From JANMDR01 sp043760555 (GTDB lineage Bacteria > Pseudomonadota > Gammaproteobacteria > Burkholderiales > Usitatibacteraceae), in the NCBI GenBank assembly GCA_043760555.1, contig JAYUOW010000240.1, positions 1 to 31,386 of the forward strand: a stretch of 31,386 nt of DNA, written 5' to 3'. The translations under genes were made by a program, and so were the position numbers. Below are positions 16,110-24,357 of the stretch, piece by piece (position 1 is the stretch's first letter; each line of letters starts with the position of its first letter). The notes beneath the pieces are model-generated. The model had not been told where the DNA came from. It searched no databases and worked only from the letters and a program-made list of their open reading frames with translations.

Positions 16110-16742
16110 GTGGCTTTATTTGAAAACGCGCAGTATTTTGCGTCCGCGCATGACCCGCACCAGTTGCCGCCGGAGTCCGGTGCAGAGATTGCTTTTGTGG
16201 GCCGGTCTAACGCTGGAAAATCCAGTGCAATCAATACCTTAACGCGACACGGCCGGTTGGCTTTTGTGTCAAAAACACCGGGCCGCACGCAGCTAATTAA
16301 CTTTTTTAGCATTCCGCGCGGCCGTTTTATGGCCGATTTGCCGGGTTATGGCTATGCCAAAGTGCCGCCTGCGGTAAAGGCGCATTGGGATGCATTTTTG
16401 TCGGAATATTTGTCCACCCGCCAATCTTTAGCGGGTTTGGTGATGATTATGGATGCGCGCCACGCGATGCGGCCGAGTGATGAGGTGTTTTTAGATTGGT
16501 TTTCACCATCTGAAAAACCAGTGCATGTATTGCTCACCAAAGCCGATAAATTATCGCGTAACGACGGCATGAACGCGCTACGCACGGTGCGCGAGGCGCT
16601 GGCAAAGCGTCCGGGTTCAGGTAATGCGACGGCGCAGTTGTTTTCAAGCCTAAAACGCACGGGTGTCGACGAAGCTGAAAAACGCTTGAGCCAAATTTAT
16701 ATGGATGCAGAAGCGGCGACGAGACTAAAGCACGCTGAATAA
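16110..16742 (+). CDS. engB: Ribosome-biogenesis GTPase EngB (YsxC/YihA)
   Basis: The 210-residue protein has the full set of GTPase motifs of the EngB family: G1 GRSNAGKSS (residues about 31-39), G2 in TPGRTQ, G3 DLPGYG and G4 TKAD. Length is normal. EngB is an essential GTPase needed for assembly of the 50S ribosomal subunit. The start is GTG at 16110, preceded by AGGAG with suitable spacing. It is divergent from the cytochrome c4 gene and upstream of hemB. The 278-bp gap to hemB contains a probable minus-strand small RNA whose terminator lies about 20 bp beyond the engB stop. Confidence 0.96.
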   Translation: MALFENAQYFASAHDPHQLPPESGAEIAFVGRSNAGKSSAINTLTRHGRLAFVSKTPGRTQLINFFSIPRGRFMADLPGYGYAKVPPAVKAHWDAFLSEYLSTRQSLAGLVMIMDARHAMRPSDEVFLDWFSPSEKPVHVLLTKADKLSRNDGMNALRTVREALAKRPGSGNATAQLFSSLKRTGVDEAEKRLSQIYMDAEAATRLKHAE

Positions 16743-16761
16743 AATTTTTTTCAGGAAACTG

Positions 16762-16804
16762 AAAAAAGAAAAGGAGCCAAGGAAAAGGGAATAACCTTGG
16801 CTCC
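16762..16804 (-). terminator. Intrinsic terminator of the small RNA
   Basis: GGAGCCAAGG (16773-16782) and CCTTGGCTCC (16795-16804) form a perfect 10-bp stem with a 12-nt loop. Only on the minus strand is it followed by a T tract (TTTTCTTTTTT, 16772-16762), so it ends leftward transcription. An AT-rich stem with GAAA loop (16746-16767) adjoins it. Confidence 0.75.
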
Positions 16805-16923
16805 CAGAACGGCTTATATATTTGGCAGGGAAACCATTTATACAAGCACCCGCTTAAGGGAGGTGAAGCGGGGAGTAAACACACTCCTACGTAAGAGGGT
16901 GGTTTTACTGATTGGTTCAATTT
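16762..16923 (-). ncRNA. Probable small RNA with anti-Shine-Dalgarno loop (engB-hemB gap)
   Basis: Read on the minus strand, this gap has a promoter-like pair, structured hairpins and a strong intrinsic terminator but no reading frame. A hairpin with arms CCCGCTT and AAGCGGG (16872-16866 and 16855-16849) displays the loop CACCTCCCTT, which copies the anti-Shine-Dalgarno end of 16S rRNA (CACCTCC). Another small hairpin (GGAGT/ACTCC, 16887-16872) precedes it, and AAACCA (16905-16900) can pair with TGGTTT (16836-16831) to enclose both. The 3' end is set by the terminator at 16762-16804. A betaproteobacterial toxic small RNA with an anti-SD loop has been reported; I recall this without being able to verify that this is the same family. 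Ends are approximate. Confidence 0.6.
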
Positions 16924-16929
16924 AAATGC

Positions 16930-16959
16930 AATTTATTTGCGGTGATTTTTGGATTTCAA
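16930..16959 (-). promoter_or_regulatory. Candidate promoter of the small RNA
   Basis: On the minus strand TTGAAA (16959-16954) and TAAATT (16935-16930) are separated by 18 bp, close to the sigma70 consensus at -35 and moderate at -10. Transcription would start near 16923. Confidence 0.4.
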
Positions 16960-17020
16960 CAAAAATACTGGCTGCGTGCGCTGAAACGGCGCTTAAAAAA
17001 TTTAAGAAAGCGTTGCTGCG

Positions 17021-18046
17021 ATGACCAATACCCAAAACTTTAATCTCGGCAGTTTCCCCGCGCGACGCATGCGCAGGTTGCGCCGCACGCCCTGGTTGCG
17101 CGAGTTGGTGCAAGAAAATCAGCTGTCAGCATCTGATTTTATTTATCCGGTTTTTTTACTCGATGGCGCAAACCGAGTTGAGCCGGTGAGTTCTATGCCG
17201 GGCGTTTCGCGCCAAAGTTTGGATAAATTACTGCACACCGTGGAGAAGGCCGTATTACTTGGCATTCCAGCCATTGCCCTGTTTCCGTTGATCGATAACG
17301 CGCTGAAAACGCCGGATGGGCGTGAAGCGTGGAATGCGGATGGCTTGGTGCCGCGCGCGGTGGCTGCCATTAAGCGTGAGTTTCCGCAAATTGGGCTAAT
17401 TTGCGATGTGGCGCTAGATCCATACACGACGCACGGCCAAGATGGTGTGATTGATGCTGTTGGCTATATTTTGAACGATGAAACGCTGGAAGCGCTATGT
17501 AAGCAAGCGCTAACTCAAGCGCAAGCAGGCGTGGATATTGTTGCGCCGTCAGACATGATGGACGGACGCATCGGTGCTTTACGCACTGCGCTGGATAGCA
17601 AGCAGTTTATTCACACCGCGATTTTGGCGTATTCGGCTAAATACGCCAGCAAGTTTTACGGCCCGTTTCGCGATGCGGTGGGTTCGGCTGGCACGCTGGG
17701 CAAGAGTGACAAAAAGAACTACCAAATGGATCCTGCCAACAGCGACGAGGCCATGCGCGAGATCGCACTCGATTTGCAAGAAGGTGCGGATATGGTGATG
17801 GTAAAGCCCGGTATGCCGTATCTGGACATTGTGCGTCGCACTAAAGATACCTTTGCCGTGCCGACGTTTGCCTACCAAGTGTCGGGCGAATACGCGATGC
17901 TAAAAGCGGCCGCGCAAAACGGCTGGCTAGAAGAACGCGGCTGTGCGCTGGAAAGTTTACTGGCGTTTAAACGCGCGGGCTGCGATGGGATTTTGACCTA
18001 TTTTGCGCTGGATGCGGCGCAGTGGTTGCGCGACGAAAACGCCTAG
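17021..18046 (+). CDS. hemB: Delta-aminolevulinic acid dehydratase (porphobilinogen synthase)
   Basis: HemB condenses two 5-aminolevulinate molecules into porphobilinogen, the first pyrrole of heme synthesis. The 341-residue protein is full length. The two active-site lysines lie in AYSAKYAS and MVMVKPGMPYLD. The metal segment reads DVALDPYTTHGQDG: the Cys residues of the zinc-type enzyme are replaced, which indicates the magnesium-dependent, zinc-independent type typical of many proteobacteria. RMRRLRRTPWLREL near the start is the usual N-terminal arm. It follows engB and the small RNA region. Its stop codon overlaps the stop of the convergent downstream gene by two bases. Confidence 0.96.
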   Translation: MTNTQNFNLGSFPARRMRRLRRTPWLRELVQENQLSASDFIYPVFLLDGANRVEPVSSMPGVSRQSLDKLLHTVEKAVLLGIPAIALFPLIDNALKTPDGREAWNADGLVPRAVAAIKREFPQIGLICDVALDPYTTHGQDGVIDAVGYILNDETLEALCKQALTQAQAGVDIVAPSDMMDGRIGALRTALDSKQFIHTAILAYSAKYASKFYGPFRDAVGSAGTLGKSDKKNYQMDPANSDEAMREIALDLQEGADMVMVKPGMPYLDIVRRTKDTFAVPTFAYQVSGEYAMLKAAAQNGWLEERGCALESLLAFKRAGCDGILTYFALDAAQWLRDENA

Positions 18047-18780
18047 TTTTCAGCAGCCAGTAAGGCTTCCAATTCTTGCAGGGTCATCGGGCTTTTAGCG
18101 CCTTGATTTGAAGTTGATAGCACTTGATTTTCATCCCCAATAGATGCTTGGAGATGCCCTATTCTAGGGCGTCTCGAAGCACTTTTTGCACCGCTATTGC
18201 AGTGCAAAATCGGCTTAAATTTCACGTCGCACGCCGTGTGCAACACGTGATAAACCACGCGATTGGTTTTACTACGACTTTCGTTATTATGGTCGCCATG
18301 ATAATTGCCGTCGGCTTCAATACGGGTTTCGATGTCATGGTCAAACAAGAAAAAATCGAAGGTTTTAAAGTCGTCTACAAACAGCTCGATTTCAATGGCC
18401 GAAAACGCATTGGCGTGCCCCAACGCGACCGCACCCGTGAGCACTGCAGCGCTTTCGGGCAAGGTGCGTTCCAGCAGCGTTAAAATGCTGCGCGCCTCCA
18501 GTCGTAAGCGACGCAAGGCTTCCGGCTGGGTATCGGCTTGGAATAGCGCTAAATAATGGTTGAGCGCGTCGGTGATGTCGGCATGGCGCGGATGGCGGGT
18601 GTTTTCGGGCAAACCTAAGCGCGCCAACGCTTTGCGGGTGGCGCGTGCGTAGTCTTGCTCGCCTTCTTCGGCGATGATGCGCGCGCAGGTTTCGACAATT
18701 TCAGCATCTTGCTGAGTTTGGTTGGCAGCGCGCCGAATTTGGTGCGCTGCAGCAAATTGATCCGATTTTTGATGTGGCAT
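18043..18780 (-). CDS. Uncharacterised protein with nucleotidyltransferase-like segment, REP copy in frame
   Basis: I do not recognise the family with certainty. The N-terminal half (to about residue 115) is helical and charged. Residues about 117-140 read LTGAVALGHANAFSAIEIEL, which resembles the Gly-x-x-x-G/Ser-x-Ile-x-Leu signature of nucleotidyltransferase folds, followed by FVDDFKTFDFFLFDHDIE and a His/Asn-rich loop. Catalytic acidic residues are not obvious, so activity is uncertain. Near the C-terminus, the segment SASRRPRIGHLQAS is encoded by a REP-like palindrome inserted in frame; it is flanked by the near-repeats SGAKS and QGAKS. The end (MTLQELEALLAAEN) looks like a normal helix. 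The stop overlaps the hemB stop on the other strand. The reading frame is open throughout. Confidence 0.6.
   Translation of the reverse strand: MPHQKSDQFAAAHQIRRAANQTQQDAEIVETCARIIAEEGEQDYARATRKALARLGLPENTRHPRHADITDALNHYLALFQADTQPEALRRLRLEARSILTLLERTLPESAAVLTGAVALGHANAFSAIEIELFVDDFKTFDFFLFDHDIETRIEADGNYHGDHNNESRSKTNRVVYHVLHTACDVKFKPILHCNSGAKSASRRPRIGHLQASIGDENQVLSTSNQGAKSPMTLQELEALLAAEN
18145..18181. repeat. REP-like palindrome, copy 7, inside a coding region
   Basis: Arms TGCTTGGAGATGCCCTA and TAGGGCGTCTCGAAGCA match each other as complements at 15 of 17 positions. The outer arms differ from the other copies (CTTGGAGA in place of CTGAAGA). It is translated in frame on the minus strand within the nucleotidyltransferase-like gene. 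Confidence 0.8.
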
Positions 18781-18873
18781 GGTTGGTGAGTAGGTGGTTC
18801 AGCTTGTTTTAAGCGCTTTTATGTGCAAATGCACGTTAATACGCCTAGATTGGCGCTATTTGAGCGCAATTAG

Positions 18874-21195
18874 CTAAAAAATTTGATTTTTCACTTCTTC
18901 GCTCGGTTTATTGATTTCGCGCAACGACGACGGGCCTTCAGGGCCACTACCGACGTTTTCGGAATAATAATACTCGGACGTGGTTTTGCCGTCAGCGTCG
19001 GTTGAAGATTGGCTCACAATACCCTGTGGCGGCTCAAACGGCACTTCTTTTACGCCTTTTAGGGCGCGTGCCATGTAGTGCATCCAAATTGGCAAGGCGG
19101 CCTGTCCGCCGGTCTCGTTGGCGCCCATATCGGTGGGGTTGTCAAAGCCAATCCACGCCACTGCCACTAAACCTGGGCTATAGCCTGCAAACCAGGCGTC
19201 AATATGGTCATTAGTGGTGCCGGTTTTGCCGGCTAAATCTGACCGACCTAAACTCATCGCGCGCGCCGCTGTGCCAAAACGTACCACATCACGCATGATG
19301 CTGGACATAATAAATGCGTTGCGCGGATCCAACACTTGTTCGGCCTTCTTTTCGCCTTCTTTTGCGGTGGTTTTCTCAGGATTAGCTTCAAAAAGCACCG
19401 TGCCTCGGTCGTCAGTAATTTTCGAAATAAAGTAAGGCTTGATGCGATATCCACCATTAGCAAAAACCGCGTAACCACTAGCCACCTGCAACGGCGTCGC
19501 CGAACCCGCACCTAAGGCCATGGTGAGATAGGCCGGATGTAGTTTAGGATCGAAACCAAAGCGGGTGATGTAGTCTTGTGCGTACTGCGGCGTGATGGCC
19601 TGCAACACGCGAATAGACACCATATTTTTTGATTTAGTGAGGGCGGCACGCAGGCGCATCGGCCCATCGTATTTGCCGTCGTAATTTTTAGGTTCCCACA
19701 CTTCGCCGCCGTTACGACCCGGATCAAACACCACCGGCGCATCGTTGACAACCGTTGATGCCGTGAAGCCTTTATCCAACGCGGCCGAATAGATAAAAGG
19801 CTTGAAACTTGACCCCGGTTGGCGCATGGCTTGGGTGACATGGTTAAACTTATTGGCGTTGAAATCAAAGCCACCAGCAAGCGAACGAATCGCGCCGTCA
19901 ATCGGGTCGAGCGAGACAAGTGCTGCTTCAACTTTCGGCAATTGACCGATTGACCACACACCATTTGCATCCAAATACACGCGCACAATCGAGCCGCGCA
20001 CGATGCGATTTGCACCGGCTTTTTCAGCTAAAGCACGGGCGACAAATTTAAGGCCGTCAGCGCCTATTTGCAGGGTTTCTCCACGTTTGGTAATGACGGT
20101 GACGGCGTTAGATTTTGCTTCCAAAACTAATGCAGGTTGCATGTCGCCAATAATTTTTTTGTCTGATAAGGCGTCATCAATGGCTTCGTCTACATCCTTC
20201 GCATCTGCAGGCAAAACGATCACGCCTTCAGGGCCTTTATAGCCGTGTCGACGGTCGTATTCCAACACGCCACGGCGCAGTCCGGCCACAGCAGCTGCTT
20301 GGTCCACATTGCGTACGGTGGTGTAAACCTTGATGCCACTTTCATAGGTCTTGTCGCCATATTGTTCAAACAATTCTTGGCGCGCCATCTCGGCAATGTA
20401 GTCAGCCTCGAGTAAAAATTGGGTGCGATCGCTATTGAGTTTTAGTTTGGTGGCAAGTGCGTTTTTTTGATCCGCTTCGTTGATAAAGTTTAGCTCGTGC
20501 ATGCGGCGCAATACGTATTGCTGACGCAACGTGGCGCGCTTAAAATTATCAAACGGGTTGTAGCGAGAGGGTGCTTTTGGTAGGCCAGCCAACATGGCGG
20601 CATCGGCGACAGTAATTTCAGTAATATTCTTGCCAAAATATACTTTTGAAGCGGCTGCAAAGCCGTAAGCGCGGTTGCCTAAAAAAATATGATTCAAATA
20701 AATTTCAAAAATTTGGTCTTTGTTCAGGTTATGTTCGATTTTAAAAGCCAACAGCCATTCCGATATTTTGCGGGTGTAAGTAACTTCGTTGGTCAGAAAA
20801 AATCCACGCGCGACTTGCTGTGTGATGGTGCTGGCACCGCCGCGAATTTTGCCCGCCGTAATGTTGGTAAAAAGCGCACGTGCGGTGCCGATGTAGTCAA
20901 CGCCGCCGTGTTGATAAAAACGCTCATCTTCGGCCGCCAAAATGGCTTTTTTCATGACATCGGGGAAGTCTTTAATTTTGACAAATGAGCGACGTTCTTC
21001 GCCAAATTCGCCGATTAATTCGCCCTCAGCGGTAAAAACCCGCAACGGAATTTTGGGCCGATAATCCGTTACTGCTTCGATCGAAGGCAAGGTTGGATAC
21101 AACAAAACCACAACCAGTGCGATTACAGCAATTCCAACTAAAATAAGCGAAGCCAATAAAATGAGTGGATAGAACCACCAACGTGCTGAAGGCAT
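18874..21195 (-). CDS. mrcA: Penicillin-binding protein 1A (bifunctional peptidoglycan synthase)
   Basis: This 773-residue class A PBP polymerises lipid II and cross-links peptidoglycan. One N-terminal membrane helix (LILLASLILVGIAVIALVVVLL) anchors it. The transglycosylase domain shows AAEDERFYQHGGVD with catalytic Glu, RGGASTITQQVARG, and KISEWLLAFKIE. The transpeptidase domain has SSFK in PGSSFKPFIYSA (nucleophile Ser), SKN and KTGT in GKTGTTNDHIDAWFAGY. An inserted segment between them fits the PBP1A OB-like region. It diverges from pilMNOPQ, the common arrangement in beta- and gammaproteobacteria (mrcA/ponA). A perfect TTGACA lies upstream on the minus strand at 21297-21292, though its -10 partner is weak. 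Confidence 0.95.
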   Translation of the reverse strand: MPSARWWFYPLILLASLILVGIAVIALVVVLLYPTLPSIEAVTDYRPKIPLRVFTAEGELIGEFGEERRSFVKIKDFPDVMKKAILAAEDERFYQHGGVDYIGTARALFTNITAGKIRGGASTITQQVARGFFLTNEVTYTRKISEWLLAFKIEHNLNKDQIFEIYLNHIFLGNRAYGFAAASKVYFGKNITEITVADAAMLAGLPKAPSRYNPFDNFKRATLRQQYVLRRMHELNFINEADQKNALATKLKLNSDRTQFLLEADYIAEMARQELFEQYGDKTYESGIKVYTTVRNVDQAAAVAGLRRGVLEYDRRHGYKGPEGVIVLPADAKDVDEAIDDALSDKKIIGDMQPALVLEAKSNAVTVITKRGETLQIGADGLKFVARALAEKAGANRIVRGSIVRVYLDANGVWSIGQLPKVEAALVSLDPIDGAIRSLAGGFDFNANKFNHVTQAMRQPGSSFKPFIYSAALDKGFTASTVVNDAPVVFDPGRNGGEVWEPKNYDGKYDGPMRLRAALTKSKNMVSIRVLQAITPQYAQDYITRFGFDPKLHPAYLTMALGAGSATPLQVASGYAVFANGGYRIKPYFISKITDDRGTVLFEANPEKTTAKEGEKKAEQVLDPRNAFIMSSIMRDVVRFGTAARAMSLGRSDLAGKTGTTNDHIDAWFAGYSPGLVAVAWIGFDNPTDMGANETGGQAALPIWMHYMARALKGVKEVPFEPPQGIVSQSSTDADGKTTSEYYYSENVGSGPEGPSSLREINKPSEEVKNQIF

Positions 21196-21268
21196 AGTAA
21201 ATTTCCCAAAAGCAAAACAAATTCAAGCTAAAAATAGCCTTACGAACATCAACATATCTGCTAAGGTT

Positions 21269-21297
21269 AACATCAAATTCAGCCCAAATATTGTCAA
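21269..21297 (-). promoter_or_regulatory. Possible promoter of mrcA
   Basis: A perfect TTGACA occurs at 21297-21292 on the minus strand. The hexamer 17 bp further, GATGTT, is a poor -10, so the assignment is weak. The leader would be about 70 nt. Confidence 0.25.
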
Positions 21298-21391
21298 AAA
21301 AATGACGGAAAAAACGGCCGCATTGCAAATTTGCGTAAAAACAACAAGCCACCCCGCAATTAAAGTAAATTCTAGGTTTTACAAAAAAAGC

Positions 21392-21420
21392 TTTACAGGT
21401 GAACGTGTTGTTGCTAGGAT
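21392..21420 (+). promoter_or_regulatory. Candidate sigma70 promoter of pilMNOPQ
   Basis: TTTACA (21392-21397) and TAGGAT (21415-21420) are separated by 17 bp, matching the consensus at 5 and 4 of 6 positions. The leader to the pilM ATG would be about 33 nt. Confidence 0.4.
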
Positions 21421-21459
21421 TTAATGTAATTTATGCGCAATGGGTCGTAACTTCAAACT

Positions 21460-22566
21460 ATGCTAAAAGAAAAATTTGCTTCCCAGTTTGATTTCCTTCG
21501 AGCGAAGGCACCGCCGCTACTTGGCGTTGACATTAGCTCCTCGTACATCAAAATGGTCGAAATCGCCGAAAATGGCAAGGGAACGTACCGCATCGAGCGT
21601 TATGCTATCGAGCCGTTGGCAAAAGATACCGTCACCGACGGTAACATTGCCAACATCGAAGCCGCCGGTGAGGCGATGACACGCGCATGGAAAACCATGA
21701 ATACGCGCGTTAAAAACGTCGCCTTAGCGCTTCCCGCTGCCGCCGTTATTACCAAAAAAGTACTCCTTTCCGGTAACCAGCGCGAAGAAGACATGGAATA
21801 CCAAGTGCAGTCGGAAGCAAACCAATATATTCCGTTTAGCTTGGACGAAGTAAATTTGGATTTTCAAGTTTTGGGTCCAGCACCCAACGCTGCTACCGAT
21901 TCAAACGAAGTTGAAGTGCTAATCGCCGCATCGCGCAAAGAGAAAATCGAAGATCGCGTCGCTGTCGCCGAAGCGGCAGGCTTAAAAGCGTTGGTGATGG
22001 ACGTAGAGTCTTACGCAGCGTTAACCGCGTTTAACGTCATCAAAGGCTCTACCAGCGGCATTGAATCTAAAGACGTCACGGCGATTGTCGATATCGGCGC
22101 GCAAAATACGCGCGTCACGGTCATGCACGAAGACCAAGCCGTTTATTCGCGGGAACAACAATTGGGTGGCATGCAATTAACCCAAGATATTTCGCGCCAG
22201 TTTGGTATGCCAATCGAGGACGCCGAAGTCGCTAAAAAATCGGGCGGATTGCCAGAAAATTATATGTCAGACGTGCTTCAACCGTTCAACGAAAAGTTAG
22301 TGATGGAAATTACGCGTGCACTGCAGTTTTTCTTCACGTCCACCCAGTTCAATAAAGTCGACCACATCTTGTTGTGTGGAGGATGTGCGATGTTAGATGG
22401 CTTGGAAGAAATGGTCGCAACCCGCACACAAACCAACACCGTGATCGCAAATCCGTTTGCGAACATGGCATTGGCTTCACGTATTAAACCGCGTCAATTA
22501 ACCCTAGACGCACCGGCATTGATGGTTGCGTTCGGCCTAGCCATGCGGAGGTTCGACGAATCATGA
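21460..22566 (+). CDS. pilM: Type IV pilus assembly protein PilM (actin-like ATPase)
   Basis: PilM is the cytoplasmic actin-like component of the pilus alignment subcomplex and binds the PilN N-terminus. At 368 residues it is of normal length. Nucleotide-binding motifs of the actin/FtsA fold are visible: LLGVDISSSYIKMVEI (phosphate 1), AIVDIGAQNTRVTVM (phosphate 2) and ILLCGGCAMLDGLEEM (adenosine). The N-terminal region RAKAPPLLGVDI is typical for the family. It is first in the pilMNOPQ operon, and its stop overlaps the pilN start in ATGA, indicating translational coupling. It is divergent from mrcA. Confidence 0.96.
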   Translation: MLKEKFASQFDFLRAKAPPLLGVDISSSYIKMVEIAENGKGTYRIERYAIEPLAKDTVTDGNIANIEAAGEAMTRAWKTMNTRVKNVALALPAAAVITKKVLLSGNQREEDMEYQVQSEANQYIPFSLDEVNLDFQVLGPAPNAATDSNEVEVLIAASRKEKIEDRVAVAEAAGLKALVMDVESYAALTAFNVIKGSTSGIESKDVTAIVDIGAQNTRVTVMHEDQAVYSREQQLGGMQLTQDISRQFGMPIEDAEVAKKSGGLPENYMSDVLQPFNEKLVMEITRALQFFFTSTQFNKVDHILLCGGCAMLDGLEEMVATRTQTNTVIANPFANMALASRIKPRQLTLDAPALMVAFGLAMRRFDES

Positions 22567-23165
22567 TTCGCATTAACCTCCTCCCCCACCGCGAAGAAAA
22601 ACGCCAAGCACGCAAAAAGCAATTTATTACCTTGGCCGCAATTACTGCAGCGCTTGCATTGGCGCTGTGCGGAATCATTTGGTACGCGCTTGACGTAAGA
22701 CTTGACGCTGAAAAACAACGCGTGAAATACCTTGAGGGCGAAACGGCGCGGTTAGAGAAGCTAATCGTCGAAATAGCTAAGATTCGCGAAGAGACGGCGT
22801 CTTTATTATCTAAAAAGCAGGTAGTTGAAAGCTTGCAAACGGATCGATCCGAAGCAGTACATTTATTCGATCAGTTATTAAAGCAACTTCCCGAAGGTTT
22901 GTATTTGCACACCGTTAAGCAGACAGGTAAAAAAGTGGAAGTAATCGGATATGCGCAGTCCAACGCGCGAGTTTCGTCTTTCATGAGAAATATTCAGTCA
23001 TCGCCCTACATTGAAAATCCTGAGTTAGTGGTAATTAAGGCGCAAGTGGTTTCAAATGTGAGTGCGAACGAGTTCACCTTGAAGTTCAATTTAAAGGCAT
23101 CGAAAACGGATGACAAGCCTGACCTTAAAAAAGCGGGCGCACCAAAAGCAGGGGGTGCCAAATGA
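22563..23165 (+). CDS. pilN: Type IV pilus assembly protein PilN
   Basis: The protein begins MIRINLLPHREEKRQ, with the conserved INLLP motif through which PilN docks into PilM in the cytoplasm. One transmembrane helix follows at about residues 20-43, then a periplasmic coiled-coil stretch and a ferredoxin-like domain that pairs with PilO. Length (200 residues) is normal. The C-terminus is Lys/Gly/Ala-rich. Start and stop both overlap neighbouring genes in ATGA junctions, so translation of pilM, pilN and pilO is coupled. Confidence 0.95.
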   Translation: MIRINLLPHREEKRQARKKQFITLAAITAALALALCGIIWYALDVRLDAEKQRVKYLEGETARLEKLIVEIAKIREETASLLSKKQVVESLQTDRSEAVHLFDQLLKQLPEGLYLHTVKQTGKKVEVIGYAQSNARVSSFMRNIQSSPYIENPELVVIKAQVVSNVSANEFTLKFNLKASKTDDKPDLKKAGAPKAGGAK

Positions 23166-23839
23166 ATTTCGCAGAAGAGTTCCGTAATTTAGATAAGAAT
23201 AATCCGGGTAATTGGCCGTGGCCTTTTAAAATTGGCGCGTTAGCCTTAATCTTTGTGCTGATAATAGGGCTGTCTGTATTTTTTATTTTTAAAGACCAGC
23301 AAGAAGCTTTTGAAAAAGAACAGGCCAAAGTAGAGCAACAGAAAACAGTCTTTGTTGAAAAGGCAAAGCTTGCGGTTAACTTGGAAGCCTACCAAACGCA
23401 GCGCGCTGATATTGAACAAGCGTTTGGCACGTTGCTGAAGAAGCTGCCTACAAAATCAGAAATGGACGCGTTAATTATTGATATAAACCAAGCAGGTTTA
23501 GGGCGCGGATTGACGTTCGAATTGTTCCAACCCGCGACGGCCGAAAAATTAACGGAATTCTATGCAGAGCTGCCTATTTCGCTCGCTGTAACCGGTAATT
23601 ATCATGATTTAGGTGCATTTGCCAGTGATGTGTCTCGACTTCCAAGGATTGTGACGCTGACTGATTTTGTAATTCTGTCATCGAAGGATCCAGGAAAAGA
23701 TATAGGTTTGCTTAAAATGACAGCGCAAGCTAAAACCTATCGTTATTTAGACCCTGAAGAGATTAACAAACAACGCAAAGTATCGAAGGATGCGAAAGCA
23801 GCAGCAACACCAGCTGCGCCCGCAAAAGGAGGCAAATAG
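23162..23839 (+). CDS. pilO: Type IV pilus assembly protein PilO
   Basis: PilO forms the inner-membrane and periplasmic heterodimer with PilN that links the PilM ring to PilP. A short cytoplasmic start contains DKNNPGNWPWPFKI, followed by one transmembrane helix (LALIFVLIIGLSVFFIF), a long coiled coil (KDQQEAFEKEQAKVEQQK) and a periplasmic ferredoxin-like domain. Length 225 residues. The C-terminus is rich in Ala, Lys and Pro. The stop TAG shares one base with the GTG start of pilP, and an AGGAGG site lies just upstream of that start. Confidence 0.95.
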   Translation: MNFAEEFRNLDKNNPGNWPWPFKIGALALIFVLIIGLSVFFIFKDQQEAFEKEQAKVEQQKTVFVEKAKLAVNLEAYQTQRADIEQAFGTLLKKLPTKSEMDALIIDINQAGLGRGLTFELFQPATAEKLTEFYAELPISLAVTGNYHDLGAFASDVSRLPRIVTLTDFVILSSKDPGKDIGLLKMTAQAKTYRYLDPEEINKQRKVSKDAKAAATPAAPAKGGK

Positions 23840-24357
23840 TGCGTAAATTCTTAATAAAAGCCATAGTTCTGCCTGCGATATTTCTTGCGGGATGTGCAAG
23901 TGATTTTGACGAACTTAAAGACTGGGTGAAACAGACTGAAAAGAATGCGCCGCGCAAGATAGAAACCTTACCAGAGGTAAAGCAGTTCGAACCGTTTGCC
24001 TATGAAGGGTTCGATTTACCTGATCCTTTTAAACCGCGTAAATTGGCTGTAAATCAAAATAGCAAAGGTATTAAGCCAGACCTTGATCGTCGAAAAGAGC
24101 CTTTAGAATCCTTTCCGCTTGAAGGCCTAAAAATGGTGGGATCGTTGACGCAAAACGGTGTGGTATATGGCCTTGTTCGCGCAGACAAAACGGTATACAG
24201 AGTTAAGGCGGGTAACCACATGGGACAAAACTTCGGAAAAATTATCGAAATTACTGAAGCCCAAATTAAACTAAAAGAAATTGTTCAAGACACAGCGGGT
24301 GATTGGTCTGAACGTCAGAGCGATTTACCACTGCTGGAAGAGGGAGTTAAAAAGTGA
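23839..24357 (+). CDS. pilP: Type IV pilus assembly lipoprotein PilP
   Basis: PilP is the inner-membrane lipoprotein that connects the PilNO dimer to the secretin PilQ. The signal MRKFLIKAIVLPAIFLAGC has lipobox LAGC with lipidated Cys19. A flexible segment follows, including the proline-rich PFAYEGFDLPDPFKPRKL that contacts PilO/PilN, then the beta-sandwich domain (LKMVGSLTQNGVVYGLVRA, VKAGNHMGQNFGKI). Length 172 residues, normal. The start is GTG with a strong AGGAGG site; the stop overlaps the GTG start of pilQ in GTGA. Confidence 0.95.
   Translation: MRKFLIKAIVLPAIFLAGCASDFDELKDWVKQTEKNAPRKIETLPEVKQFEPFAYEGFDLPDPFKPRKLAVNQNSKGIKPDLDRRKEPLESFPLEGLKMVGSLTQNGVVYGLVRADKTVYRVKAGNHMGQNFGKIIEITEAQIKLKEIVQDTAGDWSERQSDLPLLEEGVKK

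Noticed and set aside
16741..16770. AT-rich stem with GAAA loop as the engB terminator
   Set aside because: The stem is mostly T-A pairs with only two or three G-C pairs, so it is probably weak. It more likely provides the T tract of the minus-strand terminator.
16805..17020. Heme- or metal-responsive riboswitch in the hemB leader
   Set aside because: The hairpins, T tract and promoter-like pair fit a minus-strand transcript better, and I see no known riboswitch pattern on the plus strand.
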